A program made the position numbers and the translations under genes. The notes below the pieces were generated by a model. The model did not search any database. It was not told where the DNA came from and saw only the letters and a program-made list of their open reading frames with translations. Below, one piece after another: positions 8,155-16,169 of a DNA stretch of 64,000 nucleotides; positions within the stretch are counted from its first letter, which is position 1; each line of letters begins with the position of its first letter. Origin of the DNA: Desulfobulbaceae bacterium BRH_c16a (GTDB lineage Bacteria > Desulfobacterota > Desulfobulbia > Desulfobulbales > Desulfocapsaceae). The DNA is taken from the NCBI GenBank assembly GCA_000961725.1, contig LADS01000029.1, forward strand, positions 62,001 through 126,000. Reading direction: 5' to 3'.

Positions 8155-9257
8155 TTCAAAATATTGGTTTTCTCCAGTTGCAGATTGTAACCGGCGAGGC
8201 AGGAACCAATCTGCGCAGACTGCGGCAAGCATTGTCGCAACTCAATCCGCCAAAGCAATCTCTTCTCGTCCTGCCGGAATTGTGGGCGACCGGATTCGCG
8301 TATGGGGAACTACCGGCGCTGCAGAATGAAATCCCGAAAATTTATGATGAGCTGCAAGAGCTGGCGGCTCGTTACGACATTCTTCTCGCAGGAACCTTGC
8401 CTGAGCAAGTGGACGGTGAGAAAAATATGTTTTATAACACCCTGGGGATTGTCGGCGGCAGCGGCACATACGGACCATACCGGAAACACCACCTGTTTCC
8501 CGGCGAAGAGGCGGCCTTTTGTGAGTGGCTGGCTTCCTCCCGACCTATCTCCACGCCGGCCGGGACTTTCGGCTGCATGATTTGCTTTGATCTTCGTTTT
8601 CCCGACATCGCCCGTAGTCAATGTCAGCAGGGGGCGGATATGCTGATCTGCCCGGCTCAGTGGCCGATTGCGAGAATTCATCACTGGCGAAGCCTGGTGA
8701 TCGCGAGAGCCATTGAAAATCAAACGTATATCGTCGCCTGTAACGGTGTCGGCAAAAATGGAGAACAAACCCTTGGCGGTCATTCCCTCATCGTTTCTCC
8801 TGCTGGAGAGATTTTGCATGAAGCCGGGGAAAACGAGGCGGCAGAAGTCATTGCAATAGACTGGCAGGTGAAAAAAGACGCCCAGGCGCATTTCAGATCT
8901 TTTACGGCAAATCGATATCGACTCTCGGCGCCGACAAAATTATTTGCACCGGAGACGTGTGTGGAATATGTCGAGCAACGGTCCATGATTGGCCAACAGG
9001 TGGTTTACGTTGTGCTTGAACATGATTTGTCCTTTTCCCGAGCTATTGAACTGCTCGAAGAAGCCAGGCAGCACGCTGATTTCCTCGTCGTCGGTTTAAT
9101 TCTGCCGAAACAAGACGACACATTGTCTTCCCGTAATCGACAATTGCTGCAATCCTACGCAGCCCTTGGCTGTGTTGACGCGATTTTCGATTTCCACGAG
9201 TTGCGGCCATCGAGCGAACAACGGCTGAAGAATATCTGTCTGACAGTAAGCCACTGA
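8136..9257 (+). CDS. Nitrilase-family amidohydrolase with C-terminal nucleotidyltransferase-like domain
   Basis: A 373-residue fusion. Residues 1-270 are a carbon-nitrogen hydrolase of the omega-amidase/YafV kind with a complete Glu-Lys-Cys triad: E48 in LPELWATGF, K117 in GPYRKHHLF and C150 in CMICFDLRFPD. Residues about 285-373 resemble the cytidylyltransferase-like fold seen in the C-terminal part of HldE. The pattern is VVYVVLEHD, then LLEEARQHADFLVVGL, then NRQLLQSYAALGCVDAIFDFHE. The catalytic HxGH of that fold is replaced by FSRA, so this part is probably not an active nucleotidyltransferase. GAGGAT precedes ATG 8136. The substrate is unknown; the hydrolase call is firm, the second-domain call moderate. 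Confidence 0.82.
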   Translation: MPSDALIQNIGFLQLQIVTGEAGTNLRRLRQALSQLNPPKQSLLVLPELWATGFAYGELPALQNEIPKIYDELQELAARYDILLAGTLPEQVDGEKNMFYNTLGIVGGSGTYGPYRKHHLFPGEEAAFCEWLASSRPISTPAGTFGCMICFDLRFPDIARSQCQQGADMLICPAQWPIARIHHWRSLVIARAIENQTYIVACNGVGKNGEQTLGGHSLIVSPAGEILHEAGENEAAEVIAIDWQVKKDAQAHFRSFTANRYRLSAPTKLFAPETCVEYVEQRSMIGQQVVYVVLEHDLSFSRAIELLEEARQHADFLVVGLILPKQDDTLSSRNRQLLQSYAALGCVDAIFDFHELRPSSEQRLKNICLTVSH

Positions 9258-9260
9258 CTT

Positions 9261-10088
9261 TCAGAGGATTCCATCTGGAATCGGCGGGACCTTATTCCCG
9301 CCGGGAACGAAGCCGCCGTCCATTCTCAGTGTTGCGCCGGAAAAATAAGTCGCCTCAACTGCGAGAAAATACACCGCATCGGCAACCTCCTCCGGGCTGC
9401 CGGTACGTTCCAGCAGGACGCCATCCAGGATCTCCGCTTTCTGCTGTTCCGACAGCGCTGTCCATCCCCGGGTTCCTTCACCGTGCCTGCTCCTGATGAG
9501 TCCGAGCATAAGTTCATTGACCCGCACGTTGGGTGCTGCCTGCCTGGCCCATGTTTCAGTCAGTACCCGGATCGCTGTATTGGCGGCGCTGTACCCGTCG
9601 CTGAAAAAAGCTGCCGCCGGGCCGCTGCGACCGATGATGGCGGCAATTGAAGAAATATTGACAACTGCACCACCTGGCCGCTGCTGCATGAGAGGATATA
9701 TATGCCGGAAAAGAAGCCATTTGGCCTTCAGCGTTGTGTCAAGTTCAAGGTTCCATTGCTCATGATTATGGGCCAGATCATAGCTGCCATGGACCACAGG
9801 CATTCCGCCTCTCTCAATATTATTGATGAGAAAATCCACGGCATCAAAACGATCCTTTATGGCCGCTGCAAGTTGAACCACCTCTTTTTCACTGCGCAGA
9901 TCCGATTCCCTGCTCAAGTAATCGAAGCCGATTGCGGTAAATTCCTCGGTCATCTCGGCAATTGAATCTGGCCAGTCGAAAACCGGCAGAATAAGAGACG
10001 CTCCCTGCGCGCCGAATTTGCGGGCGATAGCCCGGCCTATCGGCCGGGAGGCACCGGGAATGAGGACAACACTTCCATGTAAGGACAT
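9261..10088 (-). CDS. Short-chain dehydrogenase-like protein lacking the catalytic lysine
   Basis: A 275-residue SDR fold. GASRPIGRAIA replaces the classical TGxxxGIG, NNIERGG replaces NNAG, and the catalytic Ser region VNISSIAAIIG is present. The YxxxK pair reads YSAAN, so the proton-relay lysine is Asn. The C-terminus ends FSGATLRMDGGF, as in FabG-like enzymes. It may bind a dinucleotide without classical dehydrogenase activity. It lies 6 bases after the FlgO-family gene with no good ribosome-binding site, so translation is probably coupled. Its link to the two lipoproteins is unexplained. Confidence 0.8.
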   Translation of the reverse strand: MSLHGSVVLIPGASRPIGRAIARKFGAQGASLILPVFDWPDSIAEMTEEFTAIGFDYLSRESDLRSEKEVVQLAAAIKDRFDAVDFLINNIERGGMPVVHGSYDLAHNHEQWNLELDTTLKAKWLLFRHIYPLMQQRPGGAVVNISSIAAIIGRSGPAAAFFSDGYSAANTAIRVLTETWARQAAPNVRVNELMLGLIRSRHGEGTRGWTALSEQQKAEILDGVLLERTGSPEEVADAVYFLAVEATYFSGATLRMDGGFVPGGNKVPPIPDGIL

Positions 10089-10094
10089 AATTTA

Positions 10095-10730
10095 TCAGAA
10101 AATTGAATTGATCACGGACCTGGATGGCTCCTTCACCGGATTGTCGATATCGTCCATGCGCCGCAATCCGAACATGGCAAGAATATTGTTGTCCATGTAC
10201 AGACGATAGTCATCGGTGGCAAGAATATTGTTGTTGACCGGATTGATGAGTCGTGCCGAAATATACAGTATACTTTCCGAACGTGAGACAGTACCAACAA
10301 GAATGGCCTGTGCCTGATGTTCGCCGCTTATTTGTGAAAGATCCCTGGACAGCACGGTTTCCCCCGATTTCGGTTCTATGGTAAGGGTCGATGCCATTTT
10401 AATCTCTCTGACGGTATATCCAAGCTGAACCAGTCTCGAGGCGATATGTTCCTGCACGATTCTGCCGAATCTGGAGGTTTGCTGCAGATCATTGTTGTCG
10501 ACAAAGGTGGTCACCAGGATGGGCATATCCGGGTGGTTGGGCATGAGTGGAGGTACTGTTCTGTCTACCAGATTTTCGGCTATTTTATAAGAAAAATCGA
10601 CAAGATTGGTGTTTCTGCCTAGGATATTTCCGAAAGGAGTGGAGTTCAGAGACGAACATCCTGTCTGTATCAATAGCACCAGAAAGAGCATGACGAAAAT
10701 GCTGGGCAAGTGGTAAAATCTCATATACAT
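10095..10730 (-). CDS. FlgO-family outer-membrane lipoprotein
   Basis: A 211-residue lipoprotein with signal sequence and lipobox LIQTGCSS. The body (DFSYKIAENLVDRTVPPL, VTTFVDNNDLQQTSRFGRIV, AILVGTVSRSESILYISARL) matches the FlgO domain. FlgO is an outer-membrane protein needed for flagellar stability in Vibrio. A TTG at 10742 overlaps the upstream stop, but ATG 10730 with AAAGG upstream is the better start; ATG 10724 is also possible. No flagellar genes occur in the window, so this could be a FlgO paralogue acting in another envelope structure. It sits in a three-gene minus-strand operon. Confidence 0.75.
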   Translation of the reverse strand: MYMRFYHLPSIFVMLFLVLLIQTGCSSLNSTPFGNILGRNTNLVDFSYKIAENLVDRTVPPLMPNHPDMPILVTTFVDNNDLQQTSRFGRIVQEHIASRLVQLGYTVREIKMASTLTIEPKSGETVLSRDLSQISGEHQAQAILVGTVSRSESILYISARLINPVNNNILATDDYRLYMDNNILAMFGLRRMDDIDNPVKEPSRSVINSIF

Positions 10731-10738
10731 GTTACCTT

Positions 10739-11515
10739 TCAATTATCTGTTATTTCAGAGGGTAAAGGCTGCAGAGGAGCCGGTTCGAGAATGCTTGCCT
10801 GTACCAGGGGCTTTTTGACATCGTCCGGTTCCGATTTTCTGCCGCTGGAGAGCTTGATGGTTTTCGTCTGTGGCATCTGGTTTTGGTAATGCCAGAAGTC
10901 TTTGTCGTTTATGTAATATATATCGGAGGCTCTGAAGAGATACTGCTGCTTTTTCACTATGGAGGTAGTGATAAGAACCTCAAAGTGGCCATTGGATACC
11001 AGACTGGTATTGGCAACATCGGCGGCAGTTCCTGCGGCAAGCACGATCAGGTCGGCAGGGACATTTCGCAACACCACAATTGCCGCGGAAAGCCCCGTCA
11101 GGATGCCCGGCTGAAGACTGCGCTTACGGGCGGTGTTGTGACGCACTACCTGGACCTTGTAGAGGATTTCCAAGGTATCCTCTTCCCTTTGATTTTTCGT
11201 CGGGATGTCGAAATCGACAAGATGGGTAATCAGCAAATCGCGAAACGCTTCATTAAAACTGCTTGTTTCGTTCGGGCCGCAGGACTCGGCTTCGTCCCCG
11301 CAGGTTTCCTTGACAAAAACAGCCTTGTCAATATTGTCGGTAATAATGAGTTGGTTGTTGATGCGATTGGCAAGATCCGCAGCCAGAACTTCCCAGTGGT
11401 GGGATGCCTGCATTTTGTGCTGCTGGGAATAGGGATAGCTGATAGGCTCGGGTATTCGGCCGGCGCAGCTGCCGGTTAAAAACAGCAGAGCAATGAGGAG
11501 ACAGGTCGAACGCAT
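10739..11515 (-). CDS. Lipoprotein of unknown function upstream of FlgO-like gene
   Basis: A 258-residue protein with a type II signal peptide (CLLIALLFLTGSC, lipobox LTGSC). ATG 11515 is preceded by AAGGAGA; a longer frame to 11551 lacks such support. After the lipidated Cys come an acidic region with a CGDEAESCG cysteine pair, a mid-protein hydrophobic stretch (LTGLSAAIVVLRNVPADLIVLAAGTAADV), and a proline-rich tail. I do not recognise the family. Its stop is a few bases before the FlgO-like start, so the two lipoproteins are probably made together and may form an envelope complex. That is inference. Confidence 0.7.
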   Translation of the reverse strand: MRSTCLLIALLFLTGSCAGRIPEPISYPYSQQHKMQASHHWEVLAADLANRINNQLIITDNIDKAVFVKETCGDEAESCGPNETSSFNEAFRDLLITHLVDFDIPTKNQREEDTLEILYKVQVVRHNTARKRSLQPGILTGLSAAIVVLRNVPADLIVLAAGTAADVANTSLVSNGHFEVLITTSIVKKQQYLFRASDIYYINDKDFWHYQNQMPQTKTIKLSSGRKSEPDDVKKPLVQASILEPAPLQPLPSEITDN

Positions 11516-11740
11516 AGGGATTCTCCTTGAGATTGAGGATGTTCGTTGCAAAACTGTATCGGACGGCCACTGAAAAAGTAAAGGAAAATATGTGATTCTG
11601 CATATCTATATTATTTTATTATTGTTGCGTGATATTCGTTCTTATACTAAGACCATAGGGATGCTCCCTGCGGTATTTCACGTGATCGGAAAAAACAGCC
11701 GCCAATCGATTTTTACTTTTATCTTCGGGTTATTGCCAAC

Positions 11741-12613
11741 GTGTCCATTGATCTGCATATTCATTCCTCATTTTCCGATGGGAGCATGACTCCGACCGAA
11801 CTGGTGCAATATGCCCGGAGAAAAGGATTATCGGCTATTGCCATCACCGATCACGATACGATCGATGGAATCGACGAAGCAAGCGAAGCCGGCGGCCGAC
11901 TGGGAGTTTCAGTTGTTTCGGGCATTGAATTGAGTGTAAAGCATTGCAGCTTGACCCTGCATCTTCTCGGCTATCTGTTCGAGCACGAGCAGCCTGAATT
12001 TCTCCAGGCGCTGCACGGCCTGCAGGACGGGCGGCTGGAAAGGAACCAAAAGATCCTCGGGAATCTTCGTCGGCAGGGTATAGAGATACAGTTGCAGGAG
12101 TTACTCCGGATTTCCGGGCCGGGACAAAGCGGCAGACCGCATATCGCCAAGCTTTTGATCGGCAAGGGTGTCGTGAGAACGATGGATGAAGCATTTGAAA
12201 AATATCTGGGACAGGGAGGGTCGGCCTATGTGCCTCGTTTTGTTTTCCCGGCCGCCGAGGCAATTTCGCTGATCCATAAGGCAGGCGGACTGGCAGTCCT
12301 TGCACATCCGCAGCAACTTGAGAAATCGGGCGGGAATTTCACCGAAGTCATTGCCGACCTTTGCAGTCAGGGCCTGGACGGGATTGAAGTGTATTATCCG
12401 ACCCATTCCCGGCAATTCCGTAAGATGCTGCTCAGGCTGGCGAAAAAACATGATCTCCTCGCAACCGGAGGAAGCGATTACCATGGTACGATTCGACCCG
12501 GTACGACCTTGGCCGGCGGAAAGAATTGTTCGGTGCCGGACGCTCTGCTGGTCCTTATGGAACAGAGAATCGAGGACAAAAGACATCTTTTCAATACAGA
12601 CATGACTGTGTGA
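11741..12613 (+). CDS. PHP-domain phosphoesterase (YciV/RNase AM-like)
   Basis: A 290-residue metal-dependent phosphoesterase of the PHP family. The metal-binding motifs are DLHIHSSFSDGSMTP at the N-terminus, ITDHDTIDG about residue 37, the internal SGRPHIAKLL, and GGSDYHG near the end. This motif set matches proteins acting on 3',5'-nucleoside bisphosphates or short 5' RNA ends. The start is GTG 11741; the ribosome-binding site is weak. It is followed after 10 bases by the sigma-54 activator and probably shares its transcript. About 225 bases between this gene and the divergent lipoprotein operon hold no other gene I can support. Confidence 0.87.
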   Translation: MSIDLHIHSSFSDGSMTPTELVQYARRKGLSAIAITDHDTIDGIDEASEAGGRLGVSVVSGIELSVKHCSLTLHLLGYLFEHEQPEFLQALHGLQDGRLERNQKILGNLRRQGIEIQLQELLRISGPGQSGRPHIAKLLIGKGVVRTMDEAFEKYLGQGGSAYVPRFVFPAAEAISLIHKAGGLAVLAHPQQLEKSGGNFTEVIADLCSQGLDGIEVYYPTHSRQFRKMLLRLAKKHDLLATGGSDYHGTIRPGTTLAGGKNCSVPDALLVLMEQRIEDKRHLFNTDMTV

Positions 12614-12623
12614 GGAATAATCG

Positions 12624-14018
12624 GTGACAATGTATTCGATCCTGGTGGTAGACGATGAACCGAATTATCTGGTAGTGCTCTCCGAACTCTTGAAAGATGA
12701 GGGGTTTGAGGTGTTCACCGCGGCCGATGGTCCGGCAGGGCTGGCGATAGTTGATGAGGTCGATCTCGATATTGTGATCACCGACATGCAGATGCCGGGA
12801 ATGAACGGGCTGCAGTTTCTGCACAGAGTCAAGTCACGGCAACAGCATCTTCCTGTCATAGTTATTACTGCTTTTGCCGAAGTCGACAAGGCCGTGCAGG
12901 CAATGCAGGCCGGGGCCTTCAGTTATCTCGCCAAGCCTTTTTCCAACGATGAACTGATCATTACCCTGAAAAAAGCAGGACATCACTATTCTCTTATTCG
13001 CGAAAACACCAGATTGCGGGATGAGATCAGGGGAAAAAGCGGCTTTAGCGGCATGGTCGGCAAAAATCCGAAAATGATTCAGGTGTACCAGCTGATAGAA
13101 AAAGTGTCCCCGACCCATGCTTCAGTGTTGATCACCGGCGAGAGCGGTACCGGCAAAGAACTTGTCGCCAAGGCAATCCATTTAAACAGTCCCAGGGAAT
13201 CACAACCATTTATAGCAGTCAATTGCGCCGCTCTTTCCGATAATCTTCTGGAAAGCGAGTTGTTTGGCCATGAAAAGGGTGCCTTTACCGGAGCGGTTGC
13301 CATGCGTAAGGGACGGTTCGAGCTGGCCGATACCGGCACCATTTTTCTTGATGAAGTCGGCGAGATACCGCTTCCTTTGCAGTCAAAACTGCTCCGGGTT
13401 CTTCAGGAAAAAACCTTTGAACGGGTGGGCGGGGGGAAAACCCTGGAGGTGGATGTCCGGATAATAAGTGCTTCAAACAAAGATCTGCGGGAAGAGGTTG
13501 CTGCCGGTCGTTTCAGGGAAGATCTCTTCTATCGCCTTAATGTCATTCCCATTACCCTGCCTGCATTGCGGGAGCGGATGGACGACATGCGGCTTCTCGC
13601 CGAATTCTTTGTTGAAAAATACCGTAAGGAATTGGACAAGCCAAAGCTGCAGATCTCCCCGGAGGCTCTGAAGCTGCTGATGAAACTTCCATGGGAGGGG
13701 AATATTCGGGAACTCGAAAACACCATTGAGAGAGCGGCAATTCTCTGCAGTAACGATACCATCGAGGCAGATGATGTGCAGCCGGATACCCTCTATGGCG
13801 AAGAGAAGTCCTCCCTGCCTCAGGAGGTGGATCTCAGGCAGTTATTCCCTGAGGATGCCGGCTTGAACGACGTGCTTCACGCCGTCGAAAAGACCATGCT
13901 CACCCAGGCCCTTACCGACACCGATTACGTACAGGCCAGAGCCGCCGACAAACTGGGGATCACCAAAAGTCTGCTGCAGTATAAAATGAAAAAATATCGT
14001 ATTAAGAAGAGGAGATAG
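12624..14018 (+). CDS. Sigma-54-dependent response regulator (NtrC family)
   Basis: A 464-residue transcriptional activator with the full three-domain layout. The receiver spans about 1-120, with the phospho-Asp in VITDMQMPGMNG. The AAA+ sigma-54 activation domain spans about 140-380, with Walker A GESGTGKE, the sigma-54-contacting GAFTGA and Walker B FLDEVGEIP. A Fis-type helix-turn-helix at the C-terminus contains AADKLGITKSLLQYKMKKY. GTG 12624 has GAGGA 6-7 bases upstream; ATG 12630 is an alternative. No cognate histidine kinase is adjacent: the hybrid kinase at 35.7 kb is remote. Targets cannot be deduced from the window. Confidence 0.95.
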   Translation: MTMYSILVVDDEPNYLVVLSELLKDEGFEVFTAADGPAGLAIVDEVDLDIVITDMQMPGMNGLQFLHRVKSRQQHLPVIVITAFAEVDKAVQAMQAGAFSYLAKPFSNDELIITLKKAGHHYSLIRENTRLRDEIRGKSGFSGMVGKNPKMIQVYQLIEKVSPTHASVLITGESGTGKELVAKAIHLNSPRESQPFIAVNCAALSDNLLESELFGHEKGAFTGAVAMRKGRFELADTGTIFLDEVGEIPLPLQSKLLRVLQEKTFERVGGGKTLEVDVRIISASNKDLREEVAAGRFREDLFYRLNVIPITLPALRERMDDMRLLAEFFVEKYRKELDKPKLQISPEALKLLMKLPWEGNIRELENTIERAAILCSNDTIEADDVQPDTLYGEEKSSLPQEVDLRQLFPEDAGLNDVLHAVEKTMLTQALTDTDYVQARAADKLGITKSLLQYKMKKYRIKKRR

Positions 14019-14051
14019 CTGATATTTTATTCCCACAAGGGGCACTGAGGG

Positions 14052-14927
14052 TTAGAGGATTATTTTTATTTCCTGATATCCCCAGTGCAGCTTGTTGCGC
14101 AGGATGGTGAAATAGTCACGCTTCGACGAGACAACGAGTTGGAGGAAATGGTTGGCGGTTTCAATCTCAAGAACGTCACTGCCTTTCATTTCCCAGCACG
14201 CCTGACCGTCGATGATGACCTGGGCCTGCCCGGTACTGCTGCCCGATTCGAGGCGGGTTTTGATCCGTTTATCGGGAGGGAGAATTATAGGCCTGCTGCT
14301 GAGCATGAATGGGCAGATAGGGGTCACGGTTATGGTCGCAAGACCCGGATAAACAAGAGGGCCTCCCGCCGACAGATTATAGGCGGTAGATCCGGTGGGG
14401 GTTGAAAATATCAACCCGTCGGCCTTGTAGGTTGTGATAAATTCATCATTTGCGGTGGTCGACAGGTTGAGCAGCCGGTCCAGGACGTTTTTGGTAATAA
14501 CTACGTCGTTCAACGCATACCGGTAAACGGTTTTTCGCTTGCTGTTTATCAGACGGGCCCTGATCATGAGCCGGTTTTCTATAGTCACCTCACTGGTCAG
14601 GATCCGTTCGAGGGCTGTGAACGTTTCATTTTCGGTGAGTTCCGTTAAAAAACCGAGGTTGCCCATATTGATGCCGAGCACCGGGATTGAATGTCTGGCG
14701 GCATTTTCGGCAATATGCAGCAACGTTCCATCCCCTCCCAAAACAATGATAATGTCAAGGTCGGGGGTGATGTCGTTTACCGAGACGGTTATTCCCCTTT
14801 GCTGCAGCCAACAGGAAAGAGTCGCGGCATACTCATCCGGCCTGGGGTCGTCTTTCTTGGTGATCAGACCGGCTTTTTGAACCGTCAGTCTCTTGTTGAT
14901 TCGAAAAGGGGTTGAATTATATGTCAT
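14052..14927 (-). CDS. nadK: NAD kinase
   Basis: A 291-residue ATP-NAD kinase that makes NADP. The diagnostic GGDGTLLHIAE and NMGNLGFLTE are intact, followed by the NDVVITK and TGSTAYNLSAGGP active-site segments. The start overlaps the proC stop by 4 bases, so translation is coupled to proC, which uses NADPH; the pairing is metabolically sensible. It converges on the sigma-54 regulator gene with 33 bases between the stops. Confidence 0.95.
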   Translation of the reverse strand: MTYNSTPFRINKRLTVQKAGLITKKDDPRPDEYAATLSCWLQQRGITVSVNDITPDLDIIIVLGGDGTLLHIAENAARHSIPVLGINMGNLGFLTELTENETFTALERILTSEVTIENRLMIRARLINSKRKTVYRYALNDVVITKNVLDRLLNLSTTANDEFITTYKADGLIFSTPTGSTAYNLSAGGPLVYPGLATITVTPICPFMLSSRPIILPPDKRIKTRLESGSSTGQAQVIIDGQACWEMKGSDVLEIETANHFLQLVVSSKRDYFTILRNKLHWGYQEIKIIL

Positions 14928-15739
14928 TCAAGTTTGCCCAGTTCTTTGGAGCGAATAACGGCAGATTCAACGATATCCATGATGATTCCATGAAAACCGA
15001 CTTTTTCCAGGACATGGAGGGCGGTAATGGCGGTGCCGCCCGGCGAGGTCACCTTGCCGCGCAGGGCGGCGGGATGTTCGCCGCTTTCTCTCAGGAGCTT
15101 GACTGAACCGGAGACAGTCTGCAGTGCGAGTTTTTCCGAAATAATTCTGGTCAGCCCTGCCTTGACCCCGGCATCGATCAGGGCCTCGACAAACGAGAAA
15201 ACATATGCCGGACCACTGCCGCTCAAACCAGTTACGGCATCGAGGTGGATTTCATCAAGGACGACGACCTCGCCCACGGCGAGAAAGATCTCCTCGGCCA
15301 TGCGCAGTTCGTCATCACTGACATTTTCGTTTTTGCTGAGCGCCGAAGCCCCTTCAAGGACTAGCGCAGGGGTGTTCGGCATAACCCGGATAATTTTCGT
15401 TTCACTCTTGCCGAGGGTCTTGATATAAAAGGAAATGGGCAGCCCTGCTGCGATGGAGATGAGAATATGGTCAGGCCGGATGCGCTCCTTGCAGTCTTCC
15501 AGCAGCGCTTTCATGGTCTGCGGCTTGACCGCCAGAATGACCAGGGTGCTGGCTTCAAGAATAGTGCTGTTATGAGGATAGGTCCTGACCGAATACACCT
15601 TTTCGAGATGATTGCGCCGGAAATCATTGGGTTCGGCAACGAGGATATTTTCTTTCTGGTAAAGGCCGGAAGCGATGATTCCCCTGATAAGGGCTTCTGC
15701 CATCTGGCCGCCGCCGATAAAACCAATTTGATGTTTCAT
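14924..15739 (-). CDS. proC: Pyrroline-5-carboxylate reductase
   Basis: The last enzyme of proline synthesis, reducing 1-pyrroline-5-carboxylate with NAD(P)H; 271 residues. The Rossmann motif GFIGGGQMAEALI starts the protein. SGSGPAYVFSFVEALIDAG and TSPGGTAITALHVLE mark the conserved C-terminal helical domain. I use ATG 15739 (MKHQIGF), since a longer frame to 15796 adds a non-homologous lead. Its 3' end overlaps nadK by 4 bases. The divergent Trm112-like gene begins about 190 bases away. Confidence 0.95.
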   Translation of the reverse strand: MKHQIGFIGGGQMAEALIRGIIASGLYQKENILVAEPNDFRRNHLEKVYSVRTYPHNSTILEASTLVILAVKPQTMKALLEDCKERIRPDHILISIAAGLPISFYIKTLGKSETKIIRVMPNTPALVLEGASALSKNENVSDDELRMAEEIFLAVGEVVVLDEIHLDAVTGLSGSGPAYVFSFVEALIDAGVKAGLTRIISEKLALQTVSGSVKLLRESGEHPAALRGKVTSPGGTAITALHVLEKVGFHGIIMDIVESAVIRSKELGKLE

Positions 15740-15860
15740 TGTGTTCCTGGAGCATGAATTTGTCGGAAAAGTCGATGATACAATATATCGATGCAATCAT
15801 AATCGGTTTCAGGTAAATATCAAATTCGATTCTTTTATACAATCTTATAAGTACAACCTT

Positions 15861-15899
15861 GGAGCACGCCTCGGTTTTGTCGCAGTCCGACGGCGCTCC
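15861..15899 (+). other. Leader hairpin upstream of the Trm112-like gene
   Basis: GGAGC at 15861 pairs with GCTCC ending at 15899. An inner GCC and TCGG pair with CCGA and CGGC across small bulges, and the loop is about 12 bases. The structure lies 27 bases before the small zinc-ribbon gene and just before its ribosome-binding site. It could be a 5' leader element or chance; no family is recognised. Confidence 0.3.
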
Positions 15900-15926
15900 A
15901 TTTCAGCCAAAAACAGGAGAGGGGAA

Positions 15927-16094
15927 ATGATCAATAAGGATTTGCTGGAAATTTTAGCATGCCCTCAGTGTAAGGGACCGCTTCAATTGCAGGGAGAAGA
16001 TGGTCTCTTGTGCGAAAAGTGTTCCCTGCTGTACGAAATCAAGGACGATATTCCCATTATGCTCATTGACAAAGCCAAAAAAATACAGCAATAA
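15927..16094 (+). CDS. Trm112/YcaR-like zinc-ribbon protein
   Basis: A 55-residue protein of the Trm112 (UPF0434) family. CPQCKGPL and CEKCSLLYEI form the four-Cys zinc site, and DDIPIMLIDKAKK is the conserved end. In eukaryotes and some bacteria Trm112 proteins activate class I methyltransferases; in Gram-negative bacteria the gene often lies next to kdsB or lpxK. Here kdsB is 16 kb away. ATG 15927 has a strong AGGAGAGGGG upstream; the longer frame starting at 15741 is spurious. Confidence 0.88.
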   Translation: MINKDLLEILACPQCKGPLQLQGEDGLLCEKCSLLYEIKDDIPIMLIDKAKKIQQ

Positions 16095-16169
16095 CAAAGA
16101 GTTTTTCTCTTAAGGGGCCTTTTGCTTGCATTTGGCTGCCCGACTCGGATATTGCAATGGAGGTGGAAT

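Noticed and set aside
10883-11479. 198-codon plus-strand frame
   Set aside because: Antisense to the lipoprotein gene, which has a signal peptide and ribosome-binding site.
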